This document shows positions 24,511-37,982 of a stretch of DNA of 64,000 bases, piece by piece. Each line of letters begins with the position of its first letter. The first letter of the stretch is position 1. Both the position numbers and the translations under genes were made by a program. The stretch is from Lucinisca nassula (taxonomy: Eukaryota > Mollusca > Bivalvia > Lucinida > Lucinidae), in assembly GCA_963580285.1 (NCBI GenBank), contig CAUZLF010000736.1:1-64000 (forward strand), written 5' to 3'. The notes under the pieces are model-generated. The model had not been told where the DNA came from. It worked only from the letters and a program-made list of their open reading frames with translations, and did no database searches.

Positions 24511-27500
24511 ATTTTGTGGGTATAGGGACCGATAAGCGGGCAATACTCAGAAATGTTTTCACGAAAATTCATTGGGGAAGTTTTGAGAAAATCGCGTCCC
24601 CGCATGTGCCATATATGACTAAGCGCGAGTCTACAGGTGGGGGTACACAAGTTCGATGCTCCGGGGGCCATAGCCTGGGAGTTTTCAGAGTGACCATATT
24701 TGGTGGGTATAATGTACCATAGACTGGCAATACACAGAAATGTTTTCCAAAAAAAATCATTGTGGAAGTTCCGAGCAAATCGCCTCACAATATATGCAAT
24801 ATCAGGCTATATTTTGTGTGGGGTATCCTGGTTCGAGTCTCCGGGAGCCATAGCCTGGGAGTTTTCAGAGTGACTATATTTTGTGGGTATAGGGACCGAT
24901 AAGCAATATATGCAATACCAGTCTATATTTTGGGTGGGGTACCCTGGTTCGAGTCTCCGGGAGCCATAGCCTGGGAGTTTTCAGAGTGACCATATTTTGT
25001 GGGTATAGGGACCGATAAGCGGGTAATACTCAAAAATGTTTTCACGAAATTTCATTGAGGAATATTGGGAAAATCGCGTCCCCGCATGTGCCATATATGA
25101 CTAAGCGCGAGTCTACAGATGGGGGTACCCAAGTTCGACGCTCCGGGGGCCATAGCCTGGGAGTTTTCAGAGTGACCATAATTCGTAGGTATAATGTAAC
25201 ATAGACTGGCAATACACAGAAATGTTTTCACAAAAATCCATTGGGGAAGTTCCGAGCAAATCGCCTCACAATATATGCAATATCAGGCTATATTTTGGGT
25301 GGGGTACCATGGTTCGAGTCTCCGGGAGCCATAGCCTGGGAGTTTTCAGAGTGACCATATTTTGTGGGTATAGGGACCGATAAGCGGGCAATACTCAGAA
25401 ATGTTTTCACGAAAATTCATTGGAGAAGTTTTGAGAAAATCGCTTCCCCGCATGTGCCATATATGACTAAGCGCGAGTCTACAGGTGGGGGTACCCAAGT
25501 TCGGCGCTCCGGGGGCCATAGCCTGGGAGATTTCAGAGTGACCATATTTTGTGGGTATAATGTACCATAGACGGGCAATACACAGAAATGTTTTCAAAAA
25601 AATTCATTTTGGAAGTTCCGAGCAAATCGCCTCACAATATATGCAATATCAGGCTATATTTTGGATGGGGTACCCTGGTACGAGTCTCCGGGAGCCATAG
25701 CCTGGGAGTTTTCAGAGTGACCATATTTTGTGGGTATAGGGACCGATCAGCGGGCAATACTCAGAAATGTTTTCACGAAAATTCATTGGAGAAGTTTTGA
25801 GAAAATCGCGTCCCCGCATGTGCCTTATATGTCTAAGCGCGAGTCTACAGGTGGGGGTACCCAAGTTCGACGCTCCTGGGGCCATAGCCTGGGAGTTTTC
25901 AGAGTAACCATATTTTGTGGGTATAATGTACCATAGACGGGCAATACACAGAAATGTTTTCCAAAAAAAATCAAGTGCCGAGCAAATCGCCTCACAATAT
26001 ATGCAATACCAGGCTATATTTTGGGTGGGGTTCCCTGGTTCGAGTCTCCGGGAGCCATAGCCTGGGAGTTTTCAGAGTGACCATATTTTATGGGTATAGG
26101 GACTGATAAGCGGGCAATACTCAGAAATGATTTCACGAAATTCATTGGGGAAGTTTTGAGACAATCGCGTCCCCGCATGTGCCATATATGACTAAGCGCG
26201 GATCTACAGGTGGGGATACCCAAGTTCGACGCTCCGGGGCCCATAGCCTGGGAGTCTTCAGAGTGACCATATTTTGTGGGTATAATGTACCATAGACGGG
26301 CAATACACAGAAATGTTTTCACAAAAATTCATTGGGGAAGTTCCGAGCAAATCGCCTCACAATATATGCAATATCAGGCTATATTTTATGTGGGGTATCC
26401 TGGTTCGAGTCTCCGGTAGCCATAGCCTGGGAGTTTTCAGAGTGACCATATTTTGTGGGTATAGGGACTGATAAGCGGGCAATACTCAGAAATGTTTTCA
26501 CGAAAATTCATTGGGGAGGTTTTGAGAAAATCGCGTCCCCGCATGTGCCATATATGACTAACCGCGGGTCTACAGGTGGGGGTACCCAAGTTCGACGCTC
26601 CGGCGGCCATAGCCTGGGAGTTTTCAGAGCGACCATATTTTGTGGGTATAATGAACCATAGACGGGCAATACACAGAAATGTTTTCAAAAAAATTCATTG
26701 GGGAAGTTCCGAGCAAATCGCCTCACAATATATGCAATAGCAGGCTATATTTTGGGTGGGGTACCCTGGTTCGAGTCTCCGGTAGCCATAGCCTGGGAGT
26801 TTTCAGAGTGACCATATTTTGTGGGTATAGGGACCAATAAGCGGGCAATACTCAGAAATGTTTTCACGAAAATTCATTGGGGAAGTTTTGAGAAAATCGC
26901 GTCCCCGCATGTGCCATATATGACTAAGCGCGAGTCTACAGGTGGGGGTACACAAGTTCGACGCTCCGGCGGACATAGCCTGGGAGTTTTCAGAGTGACC
27001 ATATTTGGTGGGTATAATGTACCATAGACGGGCAATACACAGAAATGTTTTCAAAAAAAAATCATTGTGGAAGTTCCGAGCAAATCGCCTCACAATATAT
27101 GCAATATCAGGCTATATTTTGTGTGGGGTATCCTGGTTCGAATCTCCGGGAGCCATAGCCTGGGAGTTTTCAGAGTGACCATATTTTGTGGGTATAGGGA
27201 CCGATAAGCAATATATGCAATACCAGGCTATATTTTGGGTGGGGTACCCTGGTTCGAGTCCCCGGGAGCCATAGCCTGGGAGTTTTCAGAGTGACCATAT
27301 TTTGTGGGTATAGGGACCGATAAGCGGGTAATACTCAGAAATGTTTTCACGAAATTTCATTGAGGAAGTTTTGAGAAAATCGCGTCCCCGCATGTGCCAT
27401 ATATGACTAAGCGCGAGTCTACAGGTGGGGGTACCCAAGTTCGACGCTCCGGGGGCCATAGCCTGGGAGTTTTCAGAGTGACCATAATTCGTAGGTATAA

Positions 27501-28030
27501 TGTATCATAGACTGGCAATACACAGAAATGTTTTCACAAAAATTCATTGGGGAAGTTCCGAGCAAATCGCCTCACAATATATGCAATATCAGGCTATATT
27601 TTGGGTTGGGTACCATGGTTCGAGTCTCCGGGAGCCATAGCCTGGGAGTTTTCAGAGTGACCATATTTTGTGGGTATAGGGACCGATAAGCGGGCAAAAC
27701 TCAGAAATGTTTTCACGAAAATTCATTGGGGAAGTTTTGAGAAAATCGCATCCCCGCATGTGCCATATATGACTAAGCGCGAGTCTACAGGTGGGGGTAC
27801 CCAAGTTCGACGCTCCGGGGGCCATAGCCTGGGAGTTTTCAGAGTGACCATATTTTGTGGGTATAGTTTACCATAGACGGGCAATACACAGAAATGTTTT
27901 CAAAAAAATTCATTGGGGAAGTTCCGAGCAAATCGCCTCACAATATATGCAATATCAGGCTATATTTTGGGTGGGGTACCCTGGTTCGAGTCTCCGGGAG
28001 CCATAGCCTGGGAGTTTTCAGAGTGACCAT

Positions 28031-31000
28031 ATTTTGTGGGTATAATGTACCATAGATGGGCAATACACAGAAATGTTTTCAAAACAATTCATTGGGGAAG
28101 TCCCGAGCAAATCGCCTCATAATATATGCAATATCAGGCTATATTTTGGGTGGGGTACCCTGGTTCGAGTCACCGGGAGCCATAGCCTGTGAGTTTTCAG
28201 AGTGACCATATTTTGTGAGTATAGGGACCGATAAGCGGGCAATACTCAGAAATGTTTTCACGAAAATTCATCGGGGAAGTTTCGAGAAAATCGCATCCCC
28301 GCATATGCCATATAAGACTAAGCGCGAGTCTACAGAAGGGGGTACCCAAGTTCGACGCTCCGGGGGCCATAGCCTGGGAGTGTTCAGAGTGACCATATTT
28401 TGTGGGTATAATGTACCATAGACGGGCAATACACAGAAATGTTTTCAAAAAAATTCATTGGAGAAGTTCCGAGCAAATCGCCTCACAATATATGCAATAT
28501 CAAGCTATATTTTGGGTGGGGTACCCTGGTTCGAGTGTCCGGGAGCCATAGCCTGGGAAAATTCAGAGTGACCATATTTTGTGGGTATAGCGACCGATAA
28601 GCGGGCAATACTCAGAAATGTTTTCATGAAAATTCATTGGGAAAGTTTTGAGAAAATCGCGTCCCCGCATGTGCCATATATGACTAAGTGTGAGTCTAAA
28701 GGTGGGCGTACCAAAGTTCGACGCTCCAGGGGCCATAGCCTAGGAGTTTTCAGAGTGACCATATTTTGTGGGTATAATGCACCATAGACGGGCAATACAC
28801 AGAAATGTTTTCAAAAAAATTCATTCGGGAAGTTCCGAACAAATCGCCTCACAATATATGCAATATCAGGCTATATTTTGGGTTGGTTACCCTGGTTCGA
28901 ATCTCCGGGAGCCATAGCCTGGGAGTTTTCAGAGTGACCATATTTTGTGGGTATAGGGACCGATAAGCGGGCAATACTCAGAAATGTTTTCACGAAAATT
29001 CATTGGGGACGTTTTGAGAAAATCGCGTCCCCGCATGTGCCATATATGACTAAGCGCGAGTCTACAGGTGGGGGTACCCAAGTTCGACGCTCCGGTGGCC
29101 ATAGCCTGGGAGTTTTCAGAGTGACCATATTTTGTGGGTATAATGAACCTTAGATGGGCAATACACAGAAATGTTTTCAAAAAAATTTATTCGGGAAGTT
29201 CCGAGCAAATCGCCTCATTATATATGCAATATCAGGCTATATTTTGGGTGGGGTACCCTGGTTCGAGTCTCCGGTAGCCATAGCCTGGGAGTTTTCAGAG
29301 TGACCATATTTTGTGGGTATAGGGACCGATAAGCTGGCAATACTCAGAAATGTTTTCACGAAAATTCATTGGGGAAGTTTCGAGAAAATCGCGTCCCCGC
29401 ATGTGCCATATATGACTAAGCGCGAGTCTGCAGAAGGGGTTACCCAAGCTCGACACTCCGTGGGCCATAGCCTGGGAGTTTTCAGAGTGACCATATTTTG
29501 TGGGTATAATGTACTATAGACGGGCAATACACAGAAATGTTTTCAAAATAATTCATTGGGGAAGTTCCGAGCAAATCGCCTCACAATATATGCAATACCA
29601 GGCTATATTTTGGGTGGGGTACCCTGGTTCGAGTCTCCGGGAGCCATAGCTTGGGAGTTTTCAGAGTGACCATATTTTGTGGGTATAGGGACCGATAAGC
29701 GGGCAATACTCAGAAATGTTTTCACGAAAATTCATTGGGGAAGTTTTGAGAAAATCGCGTCCCCGCATGTGCCATATATGACTAAGCGCGAGTCTACAGG
29801 TGGGGGTACCCAAGTTCGACGCTCCGGAGGCCATAGCCTGGGAGTTTTCAGAGTGACCATATTTTGTGGGTATAATGTACCATAGATGGGCAATACACAG
29901 AAATGTTTTCAAAACAATTCATTGGGGAAGTCCCGAGCAAATCGCCTCATAATATATGCAATATCAGGCTATATTTTGGGTGGGGTACCCTGGTTCGAGT
30001 CACCGGGAGCCATAGCCTGTGAGTTTTCAGAGTGACCATATTTTGTGAGTATAGGGACCGATAAGCGGGCAATACTCAGAAATGTTTTCACGAAAATTCA
30101 TCGGGGGAGTTACGAGAAAATCGCATCCCCGCATATGCCATATAAGACTAAGCGCGAGTCTACAGAAGGGGGTACCCAAGTTCGACGCTCCGGGGGCCAT
30201 AGCCTGGGAGTGTTCAGAGTGACCATATTTTGTGGGTATAATGTACCATAGACGGGCAATACACAGAAATGTTTTCAAAAAAATTCATTGGAGAAGTTCC
30301 GAGCAAATCGCCTCACAATATATGCAATATCAAGCTATATTTTGGGTGGGGTACCCTGGTTCGAGTCTCCGGGAGCCATAGCCTGGGAAAATTCAGAGTG
30401 ACCATATTTTGTGGGTATAGCGACCGATAAGCGGGCAATACTCAGAAATGTTTTCATGAAAATTCATTGGGAAAGTTTTGAGAAAATCGCGTCCCCGCAT
30501 GTGCCATATATGACTAAGTGTGAGTCTAAAGGTGGGCGTACCAAAGTTCGACGCTCCAGGGGCCATAGCCTAGGAGTTTTCAGAGTGACCATATTTTGTG
30601 GGTATAATGCACCATAGACGGGCAATACACAGAAATGTTTTCAAAAAAATTCATTCGGGAAGTTCCGAACAAATCGCCTCACAATATATGCAATATCAGG
30701 CTATATTTTGGGTTGGTTACCCTGGTTCGAATCTCCGGGAGCCATAGCCTGGGAGTTTTCAGAGTGACCATATTTTGTGGGTATAGGGACCGATAAGCGG
30801 GCAATACTCAGAAATGTTTTCACGAAAATTCATTGGGGACGTTTTGAGAAAATCGCGTCCCCGCATGTGCCATATATGACTAAGCGCGAGTCTACAGGTG
30901 GGGGTACCCAAGTTCGACGCTCCGGGGGCCATAGCCTGGGAGTTTTCAGAGTGACCATATTTTGTGGGTATAATGAACCTTAGATGGGCAATACACAGAA

Positions 31001-34000
31001 ATGTTTTCAAAAAAATTTATTCGGGAAGTTCCGAGCAAATCGCCTCATTATATATGCAATATCAGGCTATATTTTGGGTGGGGTACCCTGGTTCGAGTCT
31101 CCGGGAGCCATAGCCTGGGAGTTTTCAGAGTGACCATATTCTGTGGGTATAGGGACCGATAAGCTGGCAATACTCAGAAATGTTTTCACGAAAATTCATT
31201 GGGAAGTTTCGAGAAAATCGCGTCCCCGCATGTGCCATATAAGACTAAGCGCGAGTCTGCAGAAGGGGTTACCCAAGCTCGACACTCCGGGGGCCATAGC
31301 CTGGGAGTTTTCAGAGTGACCATATTTTGTGGGTATAATGTACTATAGACGGGCAATACACAGAAATGTTTTCAAAATAATTCATTGGGGAAGTTCCGAG
31401 CAAATCGCCTCACAATATATGCAATACCAGGCTATATTTTGGGTGGGGTACCCTGGTTCGAGTCTCCGGGAGCCATAGCCTGGGAGTTTTCAGAGTGACC
31501 ATATTTTATGGGTATAGGGACTGATAAGCGGGCAATACTCAGAAATGATTTCACGAAATTCATTGGGGAAGTTTTGAGACAATCGCGTCCCCGCATGTGC
31601 CATATATGACTAAGCGCGAGTCTACAGGTGGGGATACCCAAGTTCGACGCTCCGGGGCCCATAGCCTGGGAGTCTTCAGAGTGACCATATTTTGTGGGTA
31701 TAATGTACCATAGACGGGCAATACACAGAAATGTTTTCACAAAAATTCATTGGGGAAGTTCCGAGCAAATCGCCTCACAATATATGCAATATCAGGCTAT
31801 ATTTTATGTGGGGTATCCTGGTTCGAGTCTCCGGGAGCCATAGCCTGGGAGTTTTCAGAGTGACTATATTTTGTGGGTATAGGGACCGATAAGCAATATA
31901 TGCAATACCAGTCTATATTTTGGGTGGGGTACCCTGGTTCGAGTATCCGGGAGCCATAGCCTGGGAGTTTTCAGAGTGACCATATTTTGTGGGTATAGGG
32001 ACCGATAAGCGGGTAATACTCAAAACTGTTTTCACGAAATTTCATTGAGGAATATTGGGAAAATCGCGTCCCCGCATGTGCCATATATGACTAAGCGCGA
32101 GTCTACAGATGGGGGTACCCAAGTTCGACGCTCCGGGGGCCATAGCCTGGGAGTTTTCAGAGTGACCATAATTCGTAGGTATAATGTAACATAGACTGGC
32201 AATACACAGAAATGTTTTCACAAAAATCCATTGGGGAAGTTCCGAGCAAATCGCCTCACAATATATGCAATATCAGGCTATATTTTGGGTGGGGTACCAT
32301 GGTTCGAGTCTCCGGGAGCCATAGCCTGGGAGTTTTCAGAGTGACCATATTTTGTGGGTATAGGGACCGATAAGCGGGCAATACTCAGAAATGTTTTCCC
32401 GAAAATTCATTGGAGAAGTTTTGAGAAAATCGCTTCCCCGCATGTGCCATATATGACTAAGCGCGAGTCTACAGGTGGGGGTACCCAAGTTCGGCGCTCC
32501 GGGGGCCATAGCCTGGGAGATTTCAGAGTGACCATATTTTGTGGGTATAATGTACCATAGACGGGCAATACACAGAAATGTTTTCAAAAAAATTCATTTT
32601 GGAAGTTCCGAGCAAATCGCCTCACAATATATGCAATATCAGGCTATATTTTGGATGGGGTACCCTGGTACGAGTCTCCGGGAGCCATAGCCTGGGAGTT
32701 TTCAGAGTGACCATATTTTGTGGGTATAGGGACCGATAAGCGGGCAATACTCAGAAATGTTTTCACGAAAATTCATTGGAGAAGTTTTGAGAAAATCGCG
32801 TCCCCGCATGTGCCTTATATGTCTAAGCGCGAGTCTACAGGTGGGGGTACCCAAGTTCGACGCTCCTGGGGCCATAGCCTGGGAGTTTTCAGAGTAACCA
32901 TATTTTGTGGGTATAATGTACCATAGACGGGCAATACACAGAAATGTTTTCCAAAAAAAATCAAGTGCCGAGCAAATCGCCTCACAATATATGCAATACC
33001 AGGCTATATTTTGGGTGGGGTACCCTGGTTCGAGTCTCCGGGAGCCATAGCCTGGGAGTTTTCAGAGTGACCATATTTTATGGGTATAGGGACTGATAAG
33101 CGGGCAATACTCAGAAATGATTTCACGAAATTCATTGGGGAAGTTTTGAGACAATCGCGTCCCCGCATGTGCCATATATGACTAAGCGCGGATCTACAGG
33201 TGGGGATACCCAAGTTCGACGCTCCGGGGCCCATAGCCTGGGAGTCTTCAGAGTGACCATATTTTGTGGGTATAATGTACCATAGACGGGCAATACACAG
33301 AAATGTTTTCACAAAAATTCATTGGGGAAGTTCCGAGCAAATCGCCTCACAATATATGCAATATCAGGCTATATTTTATGTGGGGTATCCTGGTTCGAGT
33401 CTCCGGTAGCCATAGCCTGGGAGTTTTCAGAGTGACCATATTTTGTGGGTATAGGGACTGATAAGCGGGCAATACTCAGAAATGTTTTCACGAAAATTCA
33501 TTGGGGAAGTTTTGAGAAAATCGCGTCCCCGCATGTGCCATATATGACTAACCGCGGGTCTACAGGTGGGGGTACCCAAGTTCGACGCTCCGGCGGCCAT
33601 AGCCTGGGAGTTTTCAGAGCGACCATATTTTGTGGGTATAATGAACCATAGACGGGCAATACACAGAAATGTTTTCAAAAAAATTCATTGGGGAAGTTCC
33701 GAGCAAATCGCCTCACAATATATGCAATAGCAGGCTATATTTTGGGTGGGGTACCCTGGTTCGAGTCTCCGGTAGCCATAGCCTGGGAGTTTTCAGAGTG
33801 ACCATATTTTGTGGGTATAGGGACCAATAAGCGGGCAATACTCAGAAATGTTTTCACGAAAATTCATTGTGGAAGTTTTGAGAAAATCGCGTCCCCGCAT
33901 GTGCCATATATGACTAAGCGCGAGTCTACAGGTGGGGGTACACAAGTTCGACGCTCCGGCGGACATAGCCTGGGAGTTTTCAGAGTGACCATATTTGGTG

Positions 34001-35020
34001 GGTATAATGTACCATAGACGGGCAATACACAGAAATGTTTTCAAAAAAAAATCATTGTGGAAGTTCCGAGCAAATCGCCTCACAATATATGCAATATCAG
34101 GCTATATTTTGTGTGGGGTATCCTGGTTCGAGTCTCCGGGAGCCATAGCCTGGGAGTTTTCAGAGTGACCATATTTTGTGGGTATAGGGACCGATAAGCA
34201 ATATATGCAATACCAGGCTATATTTTGGGTGGGGTACCCTGGTTCGAGTTTCCGGGAGCCATAGCCTGGGAGTTTTCAGAGTGACCATATTTTGTGGGTA
34301 TAGGGACCGATAAGCGGGTAATACTCAGAAATGTTTTCACGAAATTTCATTGAGGAAGTTTTGAGAAAATCGCGTCCCCGCATGTGCCATATATGACTAA
34401 GCGCGAGTCTACAGGTGGGGGTACCCAAGTTCGACGCTCCGGGGGCCATAGCCTGGGAGTTTTCAGAGTGACCATAATTCGTAGGTATAATGTATCATAG
34501 ACTGGCAATACACAGAAATGTTTTCACAAAAATTCATTGGGGAAGTTCCGAGCAAATCGCCTCACAATATATGCAATATCAGGCTATATTTTGGGTGGGG
34601 TACCATGGTTCGAGTCTCCGGGAGCCATAGCCTGGGAGTTTTCAGAGTGACCATATTTTGTGGGTATAGGGACCGATAAGCGGGCAAAACTCAGAAATGT
34701 TTTCACGAAAATTCATTGGGGAAGTTTTGAGAAAATCGCATCCCCGCATGTGCCATATATGACTAAGCGCGAGTCTACAGGTGGGGGTACCCAAGTTCGA
34801 CGCTCCGGGGGCCATAGCCTGGGAGTTTTCAGAGTGACCATATTTTGTGGGTATAGTTTACCATAGACGGGCAATACACAGAAATGTTTTCAAAAAAATT
34901 CATTGGGGAAGTTCCGAGCAAATCGCCTCACAATATATGCAATATCAGGCTATATTTTGGGTGGGGTACCCTGGTTCGAGTCTCCGGGAGCCATAGCCTG
35001 GGAGTTTTTAGAGTGACCAT
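28031..35020 (+). repeat. 6.99-kb tandem duplication, copy 2
   Basis: A 6,990-bp second copy. Its junction with copy 1 at about 28,031 is an A-A junction: the A unit at 27,853-28,030 is followed by another A rather than B. This is the scar expected of exchange between A units in different contexts. Scattered single-base differences from copy 1 and one dimer-sized patch (about 31,503-31,850) distinguish the copies. Confidence 0.9.
31503..31850 (+). repeat. Patch of non-allelic sequence inside copy 2
   Basis: At the position matching 24,511-24,860, copy 2 instead carries the variant seen at about 26,080-26,420 and 33,070-33,410. Markers are gaaatgatttcacgaaattc, gtggggatacccaag, ggggcccatagcctgggagt followed by cttcag, and ttttatgtggggtatcc. 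Sequence on both sides returns to the expected match (for example the gactatatttt unit). A gene-conversion tract about one dimer long is the simplest explanation. Confidence 0.8.
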
Positions 35021-37705
35021 ATTTTGTGGGTATAGGGACCGATAAGCGGGCAATACTCAGAAATGTTTTCACGAAAATTCATTGGGGAAGTTGTGAGAAA
35101 ATCGCGTCCCCGCATGTGCCATATATGACTAAGCGCGAGTCTACAGGTGGGGGTACCCAAGTTCGACGCTCCGGGGGCCATAGCCTGGGAGTTTTCAGAG
35201 TGACCATATTTTGTGGGTATAATATACCATAGACGGGCAATACACCGAAATATATTAAAAAAAATTAATTAGGGAAGTTCCGAGCAAATCGCCTCACAAT
35301 ATATGCAATATCAGGCTATATTTTGGGTGGGGTACCCTGGTTCGAGTCTCCGGGAGCCATAGCCTGGGAGTTTTCAGAGTGACCATACTTTGTGGGTATA
35401 GGGACCGATAAGCGGGCAATACTCAGAAATGGTTTCACGAAAATTCATTCGGGAAGTTTTGAGAAAATCGCGTCCCCGCCTGTGCCATATATGACTTAGC
35501 TCGGGTCTACAGGAGGGGGGTACCCAAGTTCGACGCTCCGGGGGCCATAGCCTGGGAGTTTTCAGAGTGACAATATTTTTGGGTATAATGTACCAAAAAC
35601 GGGCAATACACAGAAATGTTTTCAAAAAAATTCATTGGGGAAGTTCCGAGCAAATCGCCTAAAAATATAGGCAATATCTGGCTATATTTATGGTGGGGTA
35701 CCCTGGTTCGAGTCTCCGGGAGTCATAGCCTGGGAGTTTTCAGAGTGACCATATTTTGTGGGTAAAGGGACAGATAAGCGGGCAATACTCAGAAATGTTT
35801 TCACGAAAATTCATTGGGGAAGTTGTGAGTAAATCGCGTCCCCGCATGTGCCATATATGACTAAGCGCGAGTCTACAGATGGAAGTACCCAAGTTCGACG
35901 CTCCGGGGGCCATAGCCTGGGAGTTTTCAGAGTGACCATATTTTGTGGGTATAATGTACCGTAGACGGGCAATACACAGTAATGTTTTCAAAAAAATTCA
36001 TTGGGGAAGTTCCGACTAAATCGCCTCACAATATATGCAATATCAGGCTATATTTTGGGTGGGGTACCCTGGTTAGAGTCTCCGGGAGCCATAGCCTGGG
36101 AGTTTTCACAGAGACCATATTTGTGGGTATAGGGACCGATAAGCGGGCAATACTCAGAAATGGTTTCACGAAAATTCATTCGGGAAGTTTTGAGAAAATC
36201 GCGTCCCCGCATGTGCCATATATGACTAAGCGCGAGTCTACAGGTGGGGGTACCAAAGTTCGTCGCTCCGGGGGCCATAGCCTAGGAGTTTTCAGAGTGA
36301 CCATATTTTGTGGGTATACTGTACCGTAGACGGGCAATCCACAGAAATGTTTTCAAAAAAAATCATTGGGGAAGTTCCGAGCAAATCGCCTCACAATATA
36401 TGCAATATCAGGCTATATTTTGGGTGGGGTACCCTGGTTCGAGTCTCCGGGAGCCATAGCCTGGGAGTTTTCAGAGTGACCATATTTTGTGGGTATAGGG
36501 ACCGATAAGCGGGCAATACTCAGAAATGGTTTCACGAAAATTCATTCGGGAAGTTTTGAGAAAATCGCGTCCCCGCATGTGCCATATATGACTAAGCGCG
36601 AGTCTACAGGTGGGGGTACCCAAGTTCGACGCTCCGGGGGCCATAGCCTGGGAGATTTCAGAGTGACCATATTTGGTGGGTATAATGTACCATAGACTGG
36701 CAATACACAGAAATGTTTTCAAAAAAATTCATTGGGGAAGTTCCGAGCAAATCGCCTCACAATATATGCACTATCAGGCTATATTTTGGGTGGGGTACCC
36801 TAGTTCGAGTCTCCGGGAGCCATAGCCTGGGAGTTTTCAGAGTGACCATATTTAGTGAGTATAGGGACCGATAAGCGGGCAATACTCAGAAATGTTTTCA
36901 CGAAAATTCATTGTGGAAGTTTTGAGAAAATCGCGTCCCCGCATGTGCCATATATATGAATAAGCGCGAGTCTATAGGTGGTGGTACCCAAGTTCGACGC
37001 TCCGTGGGCCATAGCTTGTGAGCTTTCAGAGTGACCATATTTTGTGGGTATAATGTATTATAAACGGGACATACACAGAAATGTTTTCCGAAAAATTCAT
37101 TGGGGAAGTTCCGAGCAAATCGCGTCCCCACTATAGACGGGCAATACACAGAAATGTTATCAAAAAAATTGATGGGGAAAATTCCGAGCAAATCGCCTCA
37201 GAACATATCCAATTTCAGTATATATTGTGGATTGTGTACCCAGGTTCAAGTCTCCGGTAGCCATAGCCTAGGAGTTTTCAGAGTAACCATATTTTGGTGG
37301 GTATAAGGGCAGATTGGCGGGCAATACACAGAAATGTTTTCACGAAAATTCATTGGGGAAGTTTTAAGAAAATCGCGTCACCGCATGTGCCATATATGAC
37401 TAAGCGCGAGGCTACATGTGGGGGTACCCAAGTTCGACGCTCCGGGGGCCATAGCCTGGAAGTTTTCTGAGTGACCATATTTTGTCGGTATAATTTACTA
37501 TACACGGGCAATACACAGAAATGTTTTAAAAAAAATCATTGGGAAAGTTCCGAGCAAATCGCCTCACAATTTATGCAATATCAGGCTATATTTTGGGTGG
37601 TGTACCCTGGTTCGAGTCTCCGGTAACCATAGCCAGGGAGTTTTCAGTGACCATATTTTGTGGGCATAGGGGCCCGATAGGCGGGCAATATACAGAAATG
37701 TTTTG
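35021..37705 (+). repeat. Divergent right edge of the left array
   Basis: Dimers here carry more substitutions, small deletions and rearranged units. For example, near 37,100-37,150 a B-like gcgtcccc is followed directly by a new actatagacgggc start. The last satellite bases are about gggcaatatacagaaatg and tttt (ending near 37,704). As at 780, edge decay fits reduced homogenisation. An A variant with tatctggc, typical of the right array, occurs near 35,668. Confidence 0.8.
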
Positions 37706-37744
37706 CAACCGAAACTACTTGTGTAGTAGACGTGATAAGATGTA

Positions 37745-37763
37745 CAGACGGACAGACAGACAT
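37745..37763 (+). repeat. Short GACA/GACG simple repeat
   Basis: cagacggacagacagacat, about four to five units of a gaca-type tetranucleotide, within the spacer. Too short to be informative beyond low-complexity annotation. Confidence 0.7.
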
Positions 37764-37962
37764 ACATCCAACCTATTATAGCGCGTAGTGTTTCTGTCGC
37801 ATGCAATGTCCGATACATATGGACATAGTTCCACCGCCAAGACACTTCTAATTTGAATATAGCCATATTCCAACAATGAATATATTTAAACAGTTGAGTG
37901 TTGATTAAAACGGCATACAGTAACAAACGTCTTTTATAATTAATAGGTCCAGACTTATAATC

Positions 37963-37982
37963 ATTGAATTAAATTATTCAAT
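37963..37982. repeat. Small inverted repeat in the spacer
   Basis: attgaat (37,963-37,969) and attcaat (37,976-37,982) are complementary around a 6-base AT loop. A short AT-rich foldback of this kind is common by chance. Confidence 0.5.

Larger units (their letters stand above)
21039..28030 (+). repeat. 6.99-kb tandem duplication, copy 1
   Basis: A 6,992-bp block starting with the A subunit at 21,039 and ending with an A subunit. Points throughout recur at +6,992 (21,205, 22,321, 23,419, 23,767) and +6,990 (25,364, 26,437, 26,803, 27,670). It contains most of two 1,830-bp units, two 849-bp-type blocks and intervening dimers. The very high similarity of the two copies marks it as the youngest large rearrangement in the window. 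An assembly artefact is possible and should be excluded. Confidence 0.9.
780..37705 (+). repeat. Left satellite array, dimeric 366-bp unit, about 100 copies
   Basis: A near-continuous head-to-tail array whose basic unit is an A+B dimer with a period of 365-368 bp. Equivalent points recur, for example, at 1,100, 1,465, 1,830 and 2,196, and at 3,293, 3,659, 4,025 and 4,393. Recurrent landmarks include gggcaatacacagaaatg, ttcattggggaagtt, ggggtaccc, gttcga and ccatagcctgggagtttt. The array is degenerate at both edges. The first unit (about 780-930) has lost its middle, and the last ~2.7 kb is more divergent. Unit order is broken by A-A junctions, hybrid subunits and one retroelement insertion. 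The array shows concerted evolution: neighbouring and block-duplicated units are more alike than distant ones. No protein is encoded. The short frames that recur are by-products of the repeat. A centromeric or heterochromatic role is plausible but is inference. Confidence 0.97.

Noticed and set aside
780..37705. CRISPR array
   Set aside because: The repeats are contiguous 179/187-bp units with no unique spacers between them, and the context is eukaryotic.
37564..37926. 120-codon minus-strand open frame spanning the array edge and spacer
   Set aside because: It begins in unique sequence and ends in satellite, with no family resemblance. Most likely a chance frame.
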